This document shows, piece after piece, positions 48,691-57,484 of a stretch of DNA of 64,000 bases. The position numbers were made by a program, and so were the translations under genes. Origin of the DNA: Umezawaea sp036375055 (GTDB lineage Bacteria > Actinomycetota > Actinomycetes > Mycobacteriales > Pseudonocardiaceae); assembly GCF_036375055.1 (NCBI RefSeq), contig NZ_DASUSQ010000017.1:43165-107164 (forward strand). The letters are read 5' to 3'. The notes below the pieces were generated by a model, which worked only from the letters and a program-made list of their open reading frames with translations, searched no databases and was not told the DNA's origin. The stretch's first letter is position 1; each line of letters opens with the position of its first letter.

Positions 48691-51600
48691 ATGTCGTTCG
48701 GGGCGACGAGGTTTACCGAGATGTTCTTGCCGGGGTCCGGTCGTTTGGATACGTTCCGCCCAGTGGCCAAGTCTGTGCGCATCCAGGTGCTGGGTTCGTC
48801 GCGGGCGTGGAACGACGGTGTCGAGGTCGACCTCGGTCCACCCGCCCGGCGAGCCGTGCTGGGACTGCTGGTGCTCGCCGAGGGCGAGGCGATGACCAAG
48901 CTCGAACTGGTCGACGCGCTGTGGGGCGACCGCCCGCCGCGGAGCGCGGTCAACGTGCTCCAGACGCACATCAAGCACCTGCGCAGGCTGCTGGAGCCCG
49001 ACCGGCCGCGGCGGACCAGCAGCGAGGTCCTCCCGCACCTCGGCGGTGGCTACGCGGTGAACCAGGACGCGGTGGACATCGACCTGGTGGAGTTCCGCGG
49101 GCTCGTCGCCGAGGCGGGCATCGCGCAGCGCAAGGACGACGCGGTCGGCGTGGCGGCGCTGCTCGGCGAGGCGCTGCGGCTGTGGCAGGGGCGCCCGCTG
49201 GCGGACGTCCCGTTCCTGTCCACGTACCCGAAGGTCGTGGCGCTGGTCGCCAAGCGGTGGGAGGTCCTCGCCCGCTACGGCGACGCGATGATCGAGATCG
49301 GATCGGCGGCCGACATCCTCCCCGAGGTCGCCGAGGCCGCGGCCGAGCAACCGCTGGACGAACCCGCCCAGGCCCGCCTCATCCGCGCCTACCACGCCGT
49401 GGGCCAGCGGGCGAAGGCCTTCCAGATCTACCACGACGTCCGCGACCGGCTCGTCGACGAGCTCGGCATCGACCCCGGACCGGAGCTGCGCGACGCCCAC
49501 ACGGCGCTGCTGCACGACAACGGCGCCCCGACCGCGAGCGCGACGGGCACCGCCGAACCCCGGTCGGTGCTGCGGATCCCGAAGCAGCTCCCCGCGGAAC
49601 CCGCCGGGTTCACCGGCCGGACCGCACAGCTGTCCACGTTGGACGACCTGCTGCTGGACCGCGAGCGGACGGGCGGCGCGGTGACGATCGCCGCGATCTC
49701 CGGGACCGCGGGCGTCGGCAAGACGGCGCTCGCCGTGCACTGGGCCCACCGCGTCCGCGACCGGTTCCCCGACGGGCAGCTCTACGCCAACCTGCGCGGC
49801 CACACGCCGGGCCCGGCGGCCACGCCGGTCGAGGTGCTCGCGCAGTTCCTGTCCGCGCTGGGCGTGCCGGCGGAGCGCGTGCCGTTCGACCTGGAGACCG
49901 CGTCGGCGATGTACCGGACGCTGATGACGGACCGCCGGACGCTCGTGCTGCTGGACAACGTTGTCGGGCCGGACCAGATCCGGCCGCTGCTGCCCGCCGG
50001 TCCCGGTTCCCTGGTGCTGGTCACCGGGCGCGACCGGATGACGGGCCTGGTCGCCACGCACGGAGCCCGCCAGCTCACGCTCGACGTGCTCAGCCCCGGC
50101 GACGCGCTGGAGCTGCTGGCGTCGGTGCTCGGCACCGACCACGCGGCGGCCGCCGAACTGGCCGAGCTGTGCGCCTACCTCCCGCTCGCGCTGCGGATCG
50201 CGGCGGCCAACCTCGCCGACCACCCCGGCCACGGGGTCGAGGACTACGTCGCGCGGCTGCGGGAGGGCAACCTGCTGGCGGCCCTGTCGGTGCGGGGCGA
50301 CGAGCACGCCGCGGTGCGCACCGCCTTCGACCTGTCCTGCGCCGCGCTGCCCGCTGGCGTGCGGCGGCTGTTCCGCCTGCTGAGCCTGGTGCCGGGCACC
50401 GACTTCAGCACCGAGGCGGTCGCCGCCCTCGTCGGCGCGGACCCGGAGCACGCCGGTCGGCTGCTGGACCGGCTCGCCTCGGCGCACCTCGTCGAGCGCA
50501 ACGGACCCGACCGCCACCGCTTCCACGACCTCCTCCGCCGCTACGCGGCCGAACAGCTGGACGCCAGGGAGCCGGAGGAGGACCGCGACGCCGCCCTGCA
50601 CCGCCTCTACGACTGGTACCTGCACGCGGTGGACAGCGCCGCCCGCAGGCTCTACCCGCACATGCTGCGGCTGCCCGCGCCCGACAGCGGCGCGCGGACG
50701 CCCTCCGCCGTCACGGACCTGGTCTCGGCGTCGAACTGGCTGGACTCCGAGCGCGGCAACCTCGTCGCGGCCGTCCGGGAGGCGGCGCGCAGCGGACCCC
50801 GGCCCATGGCGTGGCGGCTCGCCGACGCCCTGCGCGGCTACTTCTGGATGAGCATGCGGCGGGTGGACTGGCTGGCCACCGCGGAGGCGGGGCTCGCCGC
50901 CGCCGAGGACGCGGGCGAGGAGGCGGGCGAGCACCGCGCGGGGGCGGCGGCCCGGCTCAGCCTCGCCGACGTGCACTTCCGCCAGGGCCGGTACCGGCAG
51001 GCCGTCCGGCACTACACCCACGGGCTGCTGCTCGCGCGCCGAGCCGGGTGGGTGGAGGCCGAGGCGGCCGTGCTCGGCAACCTCGGGTGCGTGTACTGGC
51101 AGTCCGGGAAGCTGGGCGTCGCCGCCGCCCGGTTCGAGCGCGCGCTGGCGCTCAGCCGCGGGATCGGCCAGGTCGCGGGCGAGGCCGTCGCGCTCGGCAA
51201 CCTCGGGCTCGTCCACTGGGAGATGGGCAGGCTCTCCCTGGCGGCGGAGCACTACGGCCAGGCGCTGAGCCGGTACCGGCGGATCGGGTCGCAGTACGGC
51301 GAGGCGATCAACCTGTGCAACCTCGGGCAGGCGCAGCGGGCCCGAGGGCTGCCCGAGGAAGCGGCCGACCTGCTCACCAGGGCGCTCACCCTGCACCGCG
51401 AGGGCGGTGACCGCAGCGGTGAGGCCGAGGCGAACAGCAGGCTGGCGGCCGCCCTGTTCGACCTCGGCCGCCGCTCCGAGGCGCTGGACCACGCTCGCGC
51501 GGGTCTCACGCTCGCCCAGGAGACCGGTGACCCCAGGACCGAGGCGGAGGCGCTGGCCACCCTCGCGTCCCTGCACCACCACCTCGGCCACCGGAAGGAC

Positions 51601-51933
51601 GCCGTCGACCGCTACCAGCAGGCGCTCGACCTCATCGGCGAGACCGGCGACCGGTACCCCGAGGTCGACATCATCATCGGTCTGGCGACGGTCACCGGGG
51701 ACGCGGGTCGGGCCCGGCACGCCCTCGCGCTGGCCGAGGAGGCGGGCTTCCAGGCGTTGCGGGGCCAGGCGATGACCGCCCTCGCGGGCATCTTCCTGGC
51801 GTCGGGTGAACGGCGAGCCGCGCTCCGGCACGCCAGTCGCGCGCTCGCCGTCCACCGCCGGACCGGTGACCGCCGCGGCGCGGCCCGCACCCTGGCCCTG
51901 CTCCAACGGGCACGGGGGCGGTCCCCGGTCTGA
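48691..51933 (+). CDS. AfsR/SARP-type regulator with NB-ARC ATPase and TPR repeats
   Basis: 1080 residues from ATG 48691; starts at ATG 48721 or GTG 48763 are also possible, since the winged helix begins only at residue 28. Residues about 28-125: OmpR-like domain (VRIQVLGSSRAWNDGVEVDLGPPARRAVLGLLVLAEGEAMTKLELVDALWGD region). About 130-275: BTAD. About 300-560: NB-ARC with Walker A GTAGVGKTAL, Walker B RTLVLLDNV and GSLVLVTGRDR. About 700-1070: TPR repeats (AVLGNLGCVYWQSGKLGVAAARFERAL, AVALGNLGLVHWEMG, AINLCNLGQAQRARG). The domain order is that of AfsR. Targets are unknown; no adjacent biosynthetic cluster is seen. Confidence 0.92.
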   Translation: MSFGATRFTEMFLPGSGRLDTFRPVAKSVRIQVLGSSRAWNDGVEVDLGPPARRAVLGLLVLAEGEAMTKLELVDALWGDRPPRSAVNVLQTHIKHLRRLLEPDRPRRTSSEVLPHLGGGYAVNQDAVDIDLVEFRGLVAEAGIAQRKDDAVGVAALLGEALRLWQGRPLADVPFLSTYPKVVALVAKRWEVLARYGDAMIEIGSAADILPEVAEAAAEQPLDEPAQARLIRAYHAVGQRAKAFQIYHDVRDRLVDELGIDPGPELRDAHTALLHDNGAPTASATGTAEPRSVLRIPKQLPAEPAGFTGRTAQLSTLDDLLLDRERTGGAVTIAAISGTAGVGKTALAVHWAHRVRDRFPDGQLYANLRGHTPGPAATPVEVLAQFLSALGVPAERVPFDLETASAMYRTLMTDRRTLVLLDNVVGPDQIRPLLPAGPGSLVLVTGRDRMTGLVATHGARQLTLDVLSPGDALELLASVLGTDHAAAAELAELCAYLPLALRIAAANLADHPGHGVEDYVARLREGNLLAALSVRGDEHAAVRTAFDLSCAALPAGVRRLFRLLSLVPGTDFSTEAVAALVGADPEHAGRLLDRLASAHLVERNGPDRHRFHDLLRRYAAEQLDAREPEEDRDAALHRLYDWYLHAVDSAARRLYPHMLRLPAPDSGARTPSAVTDLVSASNWLDSERGNLVAAVREAARSGPRPMAWRLADALRGYFWMSMRRVDWLATAEAGLAAAEDAGEEAGEHRAGAAARLSLADVHFRQGRYRQAVRHYTHGLLLARRAGWVEAEAAVLGNLGCVYWQSGKLGVAAARFERALALSRGIGQVAGEAVALGNLGLVHWEMGRLSLAAEHYGQALSRYRRIGSQYGEAINLCNLGQAQRARGLPEEAADLLTRALTLHREGGDRSGEAEANSRLAAALFDLGRRSEALDHARAGLTLAQETGDPRTEAEALATLASLHHHLGHRKDAVDRYQQALDLIGETGDRYPEVDIIIGLATVTGDAGRARHALALAEEAGFQALRGQAMTALAGIFLASGERRAALRHASRALAVHRRTGDRRGAARTLALLQRARGRSPV

Positions 51934-51934
51934 C

Positions 51935-51951
51935 CCGGTGCCGGGCACCGG
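51935..51951. terminator. Compact bidirectional hairpin
   Basis: CCGGTGCC-G-GGCACCGG fills the whole 18-base space between the convergent stop codons of the AfsR-like and secreted-protein genes. Confidence 0.5.
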
Positions 51952-52392
51952 CTACCGCGCCGACCGCTCGACGCCGTCGGCGGGGTCGAAGTGGCCGTTC
52001 GGGTAGAAGGTCACGTCGACCCACGGGTTCACGCCCTCGGTCTTGCCGTCACCGTCCACGCACCGGAACTCGCTCATGTCGAAGGCGGTCCACGCCGCGA
52101 CGCCCGGCTCGATCTTCTCCTCCTTCCGCCCGACCCACGCGCAGCTCGCCGTGTGCAGGACGTGGCTCACCTCCTGCACCGCGTCGACGATCCTCCCGCC
52201 CTCCACGCACCACGTCAGCGTGTAGACGTAGGTCCACGACGCGTCCTCGATCGGCAGCGGTCCGGTGGTCTTGACGTCCCCGGAGCACGTCAGGGCCGCA
52301 CCCCCGGGCGCGCTGCCCGCGGCGGGCGACACCGCTGCCGCCAGGACCGCGGCGCACCCCGCGAGCACCGCCACCCCTCGCCTGATCCTCAT
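51952..52392 (-). CDS. Small secreted protein of unknown function
   Basis: 146 residues, ATG 52392 with GGAGG upstream. Signal peptide MRIRRGVAVLAGCAAVLAAAVSPAAG, cleavage near residue 26. The mature protein has four Cys (TCSGDV, TWCVEGG, ASCAWVG, FRCVDGD), suggesting two disulphides, and aromatic strands WTYVYTLTW and WVDVTFYPNGHFDP. No named family is recognised. It is divergent from the secreted DUF4394 protein gene (152 bases apart). Confidence 0.75.
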   Translation of the reverse strand: MRIRRGVAVLAGCAAVLAAAVSPAAGSAPGGAALTCSGDVKTTGPLPIEDASWTYVYTLTWCVEGGRIVDAVQEVSHVLHTASCAWVGRKEEKIEPGVAAWTAFDMSEFRCVDGDGKTEGVNPWVDVTFYPNGHFDPADGVERSAR

Positions 52393-52544
52393 CGCACGTC
52401 CCCCTCCTGGTTCGTGACTCCACTGTGGTGCCGGCTCAGGACGGGGACAAGGGGCTGATCCGAGTAGCCGCGCCGGCGTCCAACGGATGTCCAGTCGCGC
52501 CGAATAGCGTCGGGCGGCGAACGGTCCGAGAAGGGGAGAGGGAC

Positions 52545-53399
52545 ATGCACGCACGGATCAAGAAGGGGCTCACGGCAGCGGCCGTGGCGGTGTCGGTGGT
52601 GGCGGCGGTGGTCGTGGGGAGCCCCGGCAGCAGCTCCGCCGCGGTGCCCAGCCTGAGAGCGTACGGAATCTCGCCCGACGGCAGGGTGATGGCCACCTAC
52701 ACCACCGACCGGCCGGACAGGCTCGACTGGGTCAAGGAGATCGTCGGTTTCGTCGGCGACGACGCCGCGATCGGGCTCGACTACCGGGTGCAGGACGGCC
52801 TGCTGTACGTCGTGGGCAACAAGGGCGGTGTGTACACGGTCAAGTTCACCCCGGAACCGGTCCTCACGAAGGTGTCGCAGCTGTCGGTCGCGCTGTACGG
52901 CACGACCTTCGGCGTCGACTTCAACCCGGCGGCCGACCGCCTGCGGGTGATCAGCGACAACGGCCAGAACCTGCGCCACAACCTGGCCACCCACACCACG
53001 GACGAGGACGGCAACCTGAACACCCCGCCGTCACCCGCGACGACCAAGGGCGTCACCGCCGCCGCGTACACCAACAACGACCTGAACCCCGACAGCGCCA
53101 CCACGCTGTTCGACATCGGCACGATCCTGGACCAGGTCGTGATCCAGTCGCCGCCCAACCTGGGGAGCCTGGTCCCGACCGGGTCGCTCACCGTGGACGC
53201 GGGCCTCAAGGCCGGCTTCGACATCTTCAGCGTCCTGAACGGCGGCAAGGCCGCCTCGGTGCTCGGGTTCGCCAGCCTCACGGCGCCCAACGGCTCGACG
53301 AGCCTGTACAGCGTCAACCTGCTCAACGGTGAGGCCACCGCCATCGGGAGGCACCCGTTCGCGTTCCCCGACCTGGCCATCTCGCTGACCGGCAGCTGA
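52545..53399 (+). CDS. Secreted DUF4394-domain protein
   Basis: 284 residues, ATG 52545 with GGGGAGAGG upstream. Signal peptide about 1-33 (KKGLTAAAVAVSVVAAVVVG, SSSAA). The mature part matches DUF4394, a beta-propeller-like family: AIGLDYRVQDGLLYVVGNKGGVYTV, TTFGVDFNPAADRLRVISDNGQNLRHNL, TAAAYTNNDLNPDSATTLFDI, LYSVNLLNGEATAIGRHPF. Function of the family is unknown. A strong terminator follows. Confidence 0.9.
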   Translation: MHARIKKGLTAAAVAVSVVAAVVVGSPGSSSAAVPSLRAYGISPDGRVMATYTTDRPDRLDWVKEIVGFVGDDAAIGLDYRVQDGLLYVVGNKGGVYTVKFTPEPVLTKVSQLSVALYGTTFGVDFNPAADRLRVISDNGQNLRHNLATHTTDEDGNLNTPPSPATTKGVTAAAYTNNDLNPDSATTLFDIGTILDQVVIQSPPNLGSLVPTGSLTVDAGLKAGFDIFSVLNGGKAASVLGFASLTAPNGSTSLYSVNLLNGEATAIGRHPFAFPDLAISLTGS

Positions 53400-53418
53400 G
53401 ACGACCGGGTCCCCGACG

Positions 53419-53456
53419 CCTGGTGGGCGCGTTCCCGACCGCGCCCACCAGGTTTT
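53419..53456 (+). terminator. Rho-independent terminator of the DUF4394 gene
   Basis: CCTGGTGGGCGCG (53419-53431) pairs perfectly with CGCGCCCACCAGG (53440-53452), 8-base loop, followed by TTTT. Confidence 0.85.
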
Positions 53457-53527
53457 CCCGTGTCCGGACACCGTGCCGCGCCACCGGTCCCGGATAGCAT
53501 CGGCCTCCGAACGACGCGGAGGTGCGG

Positions 53528-54571
53528 ATGCCGGAATCCAAGCACGCCTGGACGGAGCAGGGGACCTACGAGGTGGCGCCGGGCGTGCACCGGATACCGC
53601 TTCCCCTGCCGATGGACGGTCTGCGCGCGGTGAACGTGTACGCCGTCGAGGACGGCGACGGGCTCGTGCTGATCGACTCCGGGTGGGCGTTGGACGAGGC
53701 CCGCGCGCGGTTGGAGGAGTCGCTCGACGCCATCGGGTACGGGCTGGAGCAGGTGCACCGGTTCCTGGTCACGCACCTGCACCGCGACCACTACACGATG
53801 GCGGTCACGCTCCGGAAGCTGTTCGGGGCCAAGGTCGCGCTGGGGATCGGCGAGCAGCCGTCGCTGGCGAAGATCCTCAGCGGTCAGGCGGACGGCCAGT
53901 TGGCCGAGCTGGCCCGCTGGGGCGCGGAGGGCGTGGCCGAGGAACTGCGGGTGGCGTACCGGAACTTCGACCGGGACGAGGCGCGGCGGGGGTACGAGGA
54001 GCCGGACGAGTGGCTCGACGGCACGGTGGACGTGGCGCTGCGGAGCCGGGTGCTGCGGGCGGTGCCGACCCCCGGCCACACCAACGGCCACGTGGTCTAC
54101 GTCGACGCCGGGTCGTCGCTGCTCTTCGCCGGTGACCACGTGCTGCCGCACATCACCCCGTCCATCGGGTTCGAGCCCGCGCGGTCGGCGCTCCCGCTCG
54201 GCGACTACCTGGACTCGCTGCGGCTGGTGCGGTCCTATCCGGACATGCGGCTGCTGCCCGCGCACGGGCCCGTCGCGCCCAGCGTGCACGCCCGCGTCGA
54301 CGAGCTGGTGGCGCACCACGAGGACCGCCTGGGGGCGACGCTGGAGGCGGTGCTCTCCGGCGCGGTCACGACGTACGAGGCCGCGCGCAAGCTCGGCTGG
54401 ACCAGCAGGCAGCGCCGGTTCGAGGACCTGGGCCTGTTCGACCGGATCCTGGCGACCGGCGAGACCGGGGCGCACCTGGACGTGCTGGTGGTCCGCGGCG
54501 AGCTGGAGTCGTCCGTGGTGGACGGTGTGGTCGAGTACGCGCCGGTCAGGCGAGCAGCAGCCGAACGGTGA
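53528..54571 (+). CDS. MBL-fold metallohydrolase
   Basis: 347 residues. ATG 53528 lies 6 bases after GGAGG; GTG 53522 would overlap that site. Metallo-beta-lactamase fold: AVNVYAVEDGDGLVLIDSGWA, the metal motif VTHLHRDHYT (H-x-H-x-D-H), PTPGHTNGHVVYVD, and SSLLFAGDHVLP with the bridging Asp. The C-terminal winged-helix-like tail (TTYEAARKLGW) is that of the LACTB2/BLACT type. Substrate is unknown. Its end overlaps the kstR end by 26 bases; proximity to sterol genes hints at, but does not show, a role there. Confidence 0.9.
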   Translation: MPESKHAWTEQGTYEVAPGVHRIPLPLPMDGLRAVNVYAVEDGDGLVLIDSGWALDEARARLEESLDAIGYGLEQVHRFLVTHLHRDHYTMAVTLRKLFGAKVALGIGEQPSLAKILSGQADGQLAELARWGAEGVAEELRVAYRNFDRDEARRGYEEPDEWLDGTVDVALRSRVLRAVPTPGHTNGHVVYVDAGSSLLFAGDHVLPHITPSIGFEPARSALPLGDYLDSLRLVRSYPDMRLLPAHGPVAPSVHARVDELVAHHEDRLGATLEAVLSGAVTTYEAARKLGWTSRQRRFEDLGLFDRILATGETGAHLDVLVVRGELESSVVDGVVEYAPVRRAAAER

Positions 54572-55172
54572 GTTCGAGGCGGGTGGCGACGTCCGTGGCC
54601 GTCGCCCGCCTCGTCACCCACGCGACCAGGTTCGACAGCCAGACGTCACCGATCACCCTGGCGATGGCCTTGTGCTCCTCGGTCGGCTCCTCGTCGCTCA
54701 TCGCGCCGGTGAACATGCGCTCCATGAGCAGCGCGACGGTGTCGACCTCCGCGCTCGCCGAGGCGTCGGCGAAGGTGAACGCGCGGGTCATCGCCTCGGT
54801 GAGGTGCGGGTTGCGCTGGAGGCCGCGGGTGATCCGGCCGAGGACGAAGAGCACGCGCTCGTAGGGGTTCTCGCCGGGGATCGTGGTGCGGTCCATCTTC
54901 TCCTGGGCGCGCTCGAACTCCGCGGCGAGGCTGGACACCAGCAGGTGGACCTTGGACGGGAAGTACCGGTACAGGGTGCCCAGGGCGACGTCGGCCCGAT
55001 CGGCGACCGCGCGCATCTGCACGGCGTCGTACCCGCCCTTGGACGCCAGCGCGATGGTCGCGTCGATGATCCGCTTGCGCCGGTCGCGCTGGGCGGCCGA
55101 CCCGAGCTCTTCGCCCGCCAGCGTGCCGAGCGCGACCGTGCCGGTCGCGCGTGGTTTCGATGCGGCTGCCAC
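54546..55172 (-). CDS. kstR: KstR, TetR-family repressor of sterol catabolism
   Basis: 208 residues from GTG 55172, slightly longer at the N-terminus than mycobacterial KstR; the frame is open to 55274 but a KstR box lies at 55200-55213. The core is recognisably KstR: LGSAAQRDRRKRIIDATIAL, SKGGYDAVQMRAVADRADVA, LGTLYRYFPSKVHLLVSSLA, LTEAMTRAFTFADASASAEV and VIGDVWLSNLVAWVTRRATATDVATRLEL. KstR represses cholesterol and sterol degradation genes and is released by a CoA-thioester sterol intermediate in mycobacteria. It is divergent from fadE34 and the ltp2 operon, and conserved KstR boxes occur before both. Confidence 0.93.
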   Translation of the reverse strand: MAAASKPRATGTVALGTLAGEELGSAAQRDRRKRIIDATIALASKGGYDAVQMRAVADRADVALGTLYRYFPSKVHLLVSSLAAEFERAQEKMDRTTIPGENPYERVLFVLGRITRGLQRNPHLTEAMTRAFTFADASASAEVDTVALLMERMFTGAMSDEEPTEEHKAIARVIGDVWLSNLVAWVTRRATATDVATRLELTVRLLLA

Positions 55173-55199
55173 CGAGGTGATCCCCCTGCACGGTCTGAT

Positions 55200-55213
55200 A
55201 GGAACCTGTTCCA
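55200..55213. promoter_or_regulatory. KstR-like box upstream of kstR
   Basis: AGGAACCTGTTCCA: perfect palindrome GGAAC-CT-GTTCC matching the KstR consensus TNNAACNNGTTNNA except for the first base. Located 28 bases before the kstR start, consistent with autorepression. Confidence 0.65.
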
Positions 55214-55343
55214 GTAGTGCGAATATGATACCTGACCGCATCGCGCCCGCGAGCCGGGCGGTGGCCTGTGTCACCCTCTCTGCCGCGAACTATTCGAGAC
55301 GATCTCGTTCCACTTTCTACCGTTCTGGGGCTGTCGGCAAAAC

Positions 55344-55357
55344 TGGAACACGTTCTA
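55344..55357. promoter_or_regulatory. KstR box at the fadE34 promoter
   Basis: TGGAACACGTTCTA matches TNNAACNNGTTNNA at all fixed positions. It overlaps the first bases of a TATAGT -10 element (55356-55361), 30 bases before the fadE34 start. Confidence 0.8.
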
Positions 55358-55387
55358 TAGTCGACCTCGGGTACCGGAGGAGGTCGC

Positions 55388-57472
55388 ATGCCCATCGCGA
55401 TGACCGACGAGCAGCGCGCGGCGCAGGCGGGCGTGCGCGAGTGGGCCGCCAAGGCCGAGCGCCCCGTGCACTGGCCCGACCTCGCGCGCCTCGGGGTCTT
55501 CTCCCTCACGCGGCCCGAGGAGGGCGGCGGCGTGGTCGACCTGGCGGCCGTCCTCGAACAGGCGGCGGACTCCCTGGTGCCCGGCCCGGTCCTGCCCACC
55601 GCGCTGGCGGGCGTGCTGTGCCGGGAGGCCGAGCTGTCCCGGCGCCTCGCGGACGGGACCGCGACGGTCGGGCTGGCGCTCTCCGGCGGCGCGGTGGACG
55701 CGGTGCGGCGCGCCGACGGCGGACTCGTGGTGAGCGGCGCGGTGGAGCACGTCCTCGGCGCGGGCGCGACCACGCACCTGCTGCTCACCGACGGGGACGT
55801 CTGGTTCGTCGTGCCCGCCGAGGCCGTGACCACCGCCGAGCGCGCGGCCGTCGACCTCTCCCGACCGCTGGGCGGCGTGACCCTGGACGGGGTCGAGGTG
55901 CCGCCGGACCACGTCCTGGTCGACCCGCCCGACCCGCTCGACCTCGCCGTCACGCTGTTCGCCGCGGAGGCGAGCGGGATCGCCGGGTGGTGCCTGCGCA
56001 CCGCCGTCGAGCACGCCCGCCACCGCGAGCAGTTCGGCAGGCCGATCGGGTCGTTCCAGGCGGTCAAGCACCTGTGCGTCGAGATGCTGTGCCGGGTGGA
56101 ACGGGCGAGCGCCGTCGCGTGGGACGCGGCGCGCGCGGCCGACGAGGCCCCCGCGGAGCACCCGCTGGCCGCGGCGGTCGCCGCCGCCGTCGCGCTGGAC
56201 GCCGCGGTCGACAACGCGAAGGACTGCGTCCAGGTGCTCGGCGGCATCGGGTTCACCTGGGAGCACGACGCCCACCGGTACCTGCGCCGCGCCCTGGCCC
56301 TGCGGCAGCTCGCCGGTGGCTCCGCCAGGTGGCGCAGGCGGGCCGCGGACCTGGTGCTCGGCGGCGCGCGCCGGTCGTTGCGCATCGACCTCGACGACGA
56401 CTCCGCCGAGGACCGCGCCGCCGCCCGCGCGGTGGCCGAGCAGGTCGCGGCGCTGCCGCCCGAGCGGCGGCGCGCCCGGCTGGTCGACACCGGCTACCTC
56501 GTGCCCCACTGGCCGGAGCCGTACGGGCTCGACGCGTCACCCGCGCGGCTCCTGGTGATCGACGAGGAGCTGGACCGCGTCGGCGTGCGGCGGCCGGACC
56601 TGGTCATCGGCGGCTGGGCGGCGCCGACGATCCTGCGCCACGGGACGCAAGAGCAGCGCGAGCGGTTCGTGCGGCCGACGCTGCTCGGCGAGATCACCTG
56701 GTGCCAGATGTTCAGCGAGCCGGAGGCCGGGTCGGACCTGGCGTCGTTGCGCACCAGGGCCGTGCGGACCGACGGCGGGTGGCTGCTGACCGGCCAGAAG
56801 GTGTGGACGTCGCTGGCGAGGGAGGCGGACTGGGCGATCTGCCTGGCCCGCACCGATCCCGAGGCCCCGAAGCACCGCGGCATCACCTACTTCCTGGTGG
56901 ACATGCGCACGCCGGGCCTCGACGTGCGGCCGCTGCGGGAGATCACCGGCGAGTCGGTGTTCAACGAGGTGTTCCTGGACGCCGTGTTCGTGCCGGACGA
57001 CCGCGTGGTGGGCGAGGTGGACGGCGGCTGGAAGCTCGCCCGCTCGACGCTGGCCGACGAGCGCGTGGCGATGGGGCGCGGGTCGTCGCTGGGGGAGTCG
57101 CTGGAACGGCTCCTCGCCGGGGACGCCGCCCACGACCCGGACGTGCGGGAACGCGTGGGAGCGCTGGTCGGCGAAGGGCTCGCGGTGTCGCTGCTCGACC
57201 TGCGGGCGAGCCTGCGGCGGCTGGGCGGCGAGGACCCCGGCGCGGGGTCCAGCGTGCGCAAGCTGGTCGGCGTGCGGCACCGGCAGACCGTGGCGGAGTT
57301 CGCCGTCGACCTGCTCGGACCGGACGGCGCGACCACCGAGGGCCCGGCGCGGGAGGCCGTGCACGAGTTCCTGCTCAGCCGGTGCCTCAGCATCGCGGGC
57401 GGCACCACGCAGGTCCTGCTGAACCTGGCGGGCGAACGGATCCTCGGCCTGCCGAGGGACAACGCGCACTGA
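55388..57472 (+). CDS. fadE34: Two-domain acyl-CoA dehydrogenase FadE34 (ChsE3-like)
   Basis: 694 residues (mycobacterial FadE34 is about 711), ATG 55388 with GGAGGAGG upstream. Two acyl-CoA dehydrogenase halves are fused: about 1-335 (ASGIAGWCLRTAVEHARHREQFGRPIGSFQAVKHL, CVQVLGGIGFTWEHDAHRYLRRAL) and about 345-694 (WCQMFSEPEAGSDLASLRTRAV, GWLLTGQKVWTS, CLSIAGGTTQVLLNLAGERILGLP). FadE34 dehydrogenates sterol side-chain acyl-CoA esters and works as a fused pseudo-heterodimer. It leads an operon of six genes ending with ltp2 and is preceded by a KstR box. Confidence 0.9.
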   Translation: MPIAMTDEQRAAQAGVREWAAKAERPVHWPDLARLGVFSLTRPEEGGGVVDLAAVLEQAADSLVPGPVLPTALAGVLCREAELSRRLADGTATVGLALSGGAVDAVRRADGGLVVSGAVEHVLGAGATTHLLLTDGDVWFVVPAEAVTTAERAAVDLSRPLGGVTLDGVEVPPDHVLVDPPDPLDLAVTLFAAEASGIAGWCLRTAVEHARHREQFGRPIGSFQAVKHLCVEMLCRVERASAVAWDAARAADEAPAEHPLAAAVAAAVALDAAVDNAKDCVQVLGGIGFTWEHDAHRYLRRALALRQLAGGSARWRRRAADLVLGGARRSLRIDLDDDSAEDRAAARAVAEQVAALPPERRRARLVDTGYLVPHWPEPYGLDASPARLLVIDEELDRVGVRRPDLVIGGWAAPTILRHGTQEQRERFVRPTLLGEITWCQMFSEPEAGSDLASLRTRAVRTDGGWLLTGQKVWTSLAREADWAICLARTDPEAPKHRGITYFLVDMRTPGLDVRPLREITGESVFNEVFLDAVFVPDDRVVGEVDGGWKLARSTLADERVAMGRGSSLGESLERLLAGDAAHDPDVRERVGALVGEGLAVSLLDLRASLRRLGGEDPGAGSSVRKLVGVRHRQTVAEFAVDLLGPDGATTEGPAREAVHEFLLSRCLSIAGGTTQVLLNLAGERILGLPRDNAH

Positions 57473-57484
57473 CGAGGAGTCGAC

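Noticed and set aside
48673..51948. A 1091-codon open frame on the minus strand antisense to the AfsR-like gene
   Set aside because: It mirrors the plus-strand gene's third-position G/C bias, is Arg/Gly/Ala/Val-rich without any recognisable domain, while the plus strand encodes a complete SARP-NB-ARC-TPR protein.
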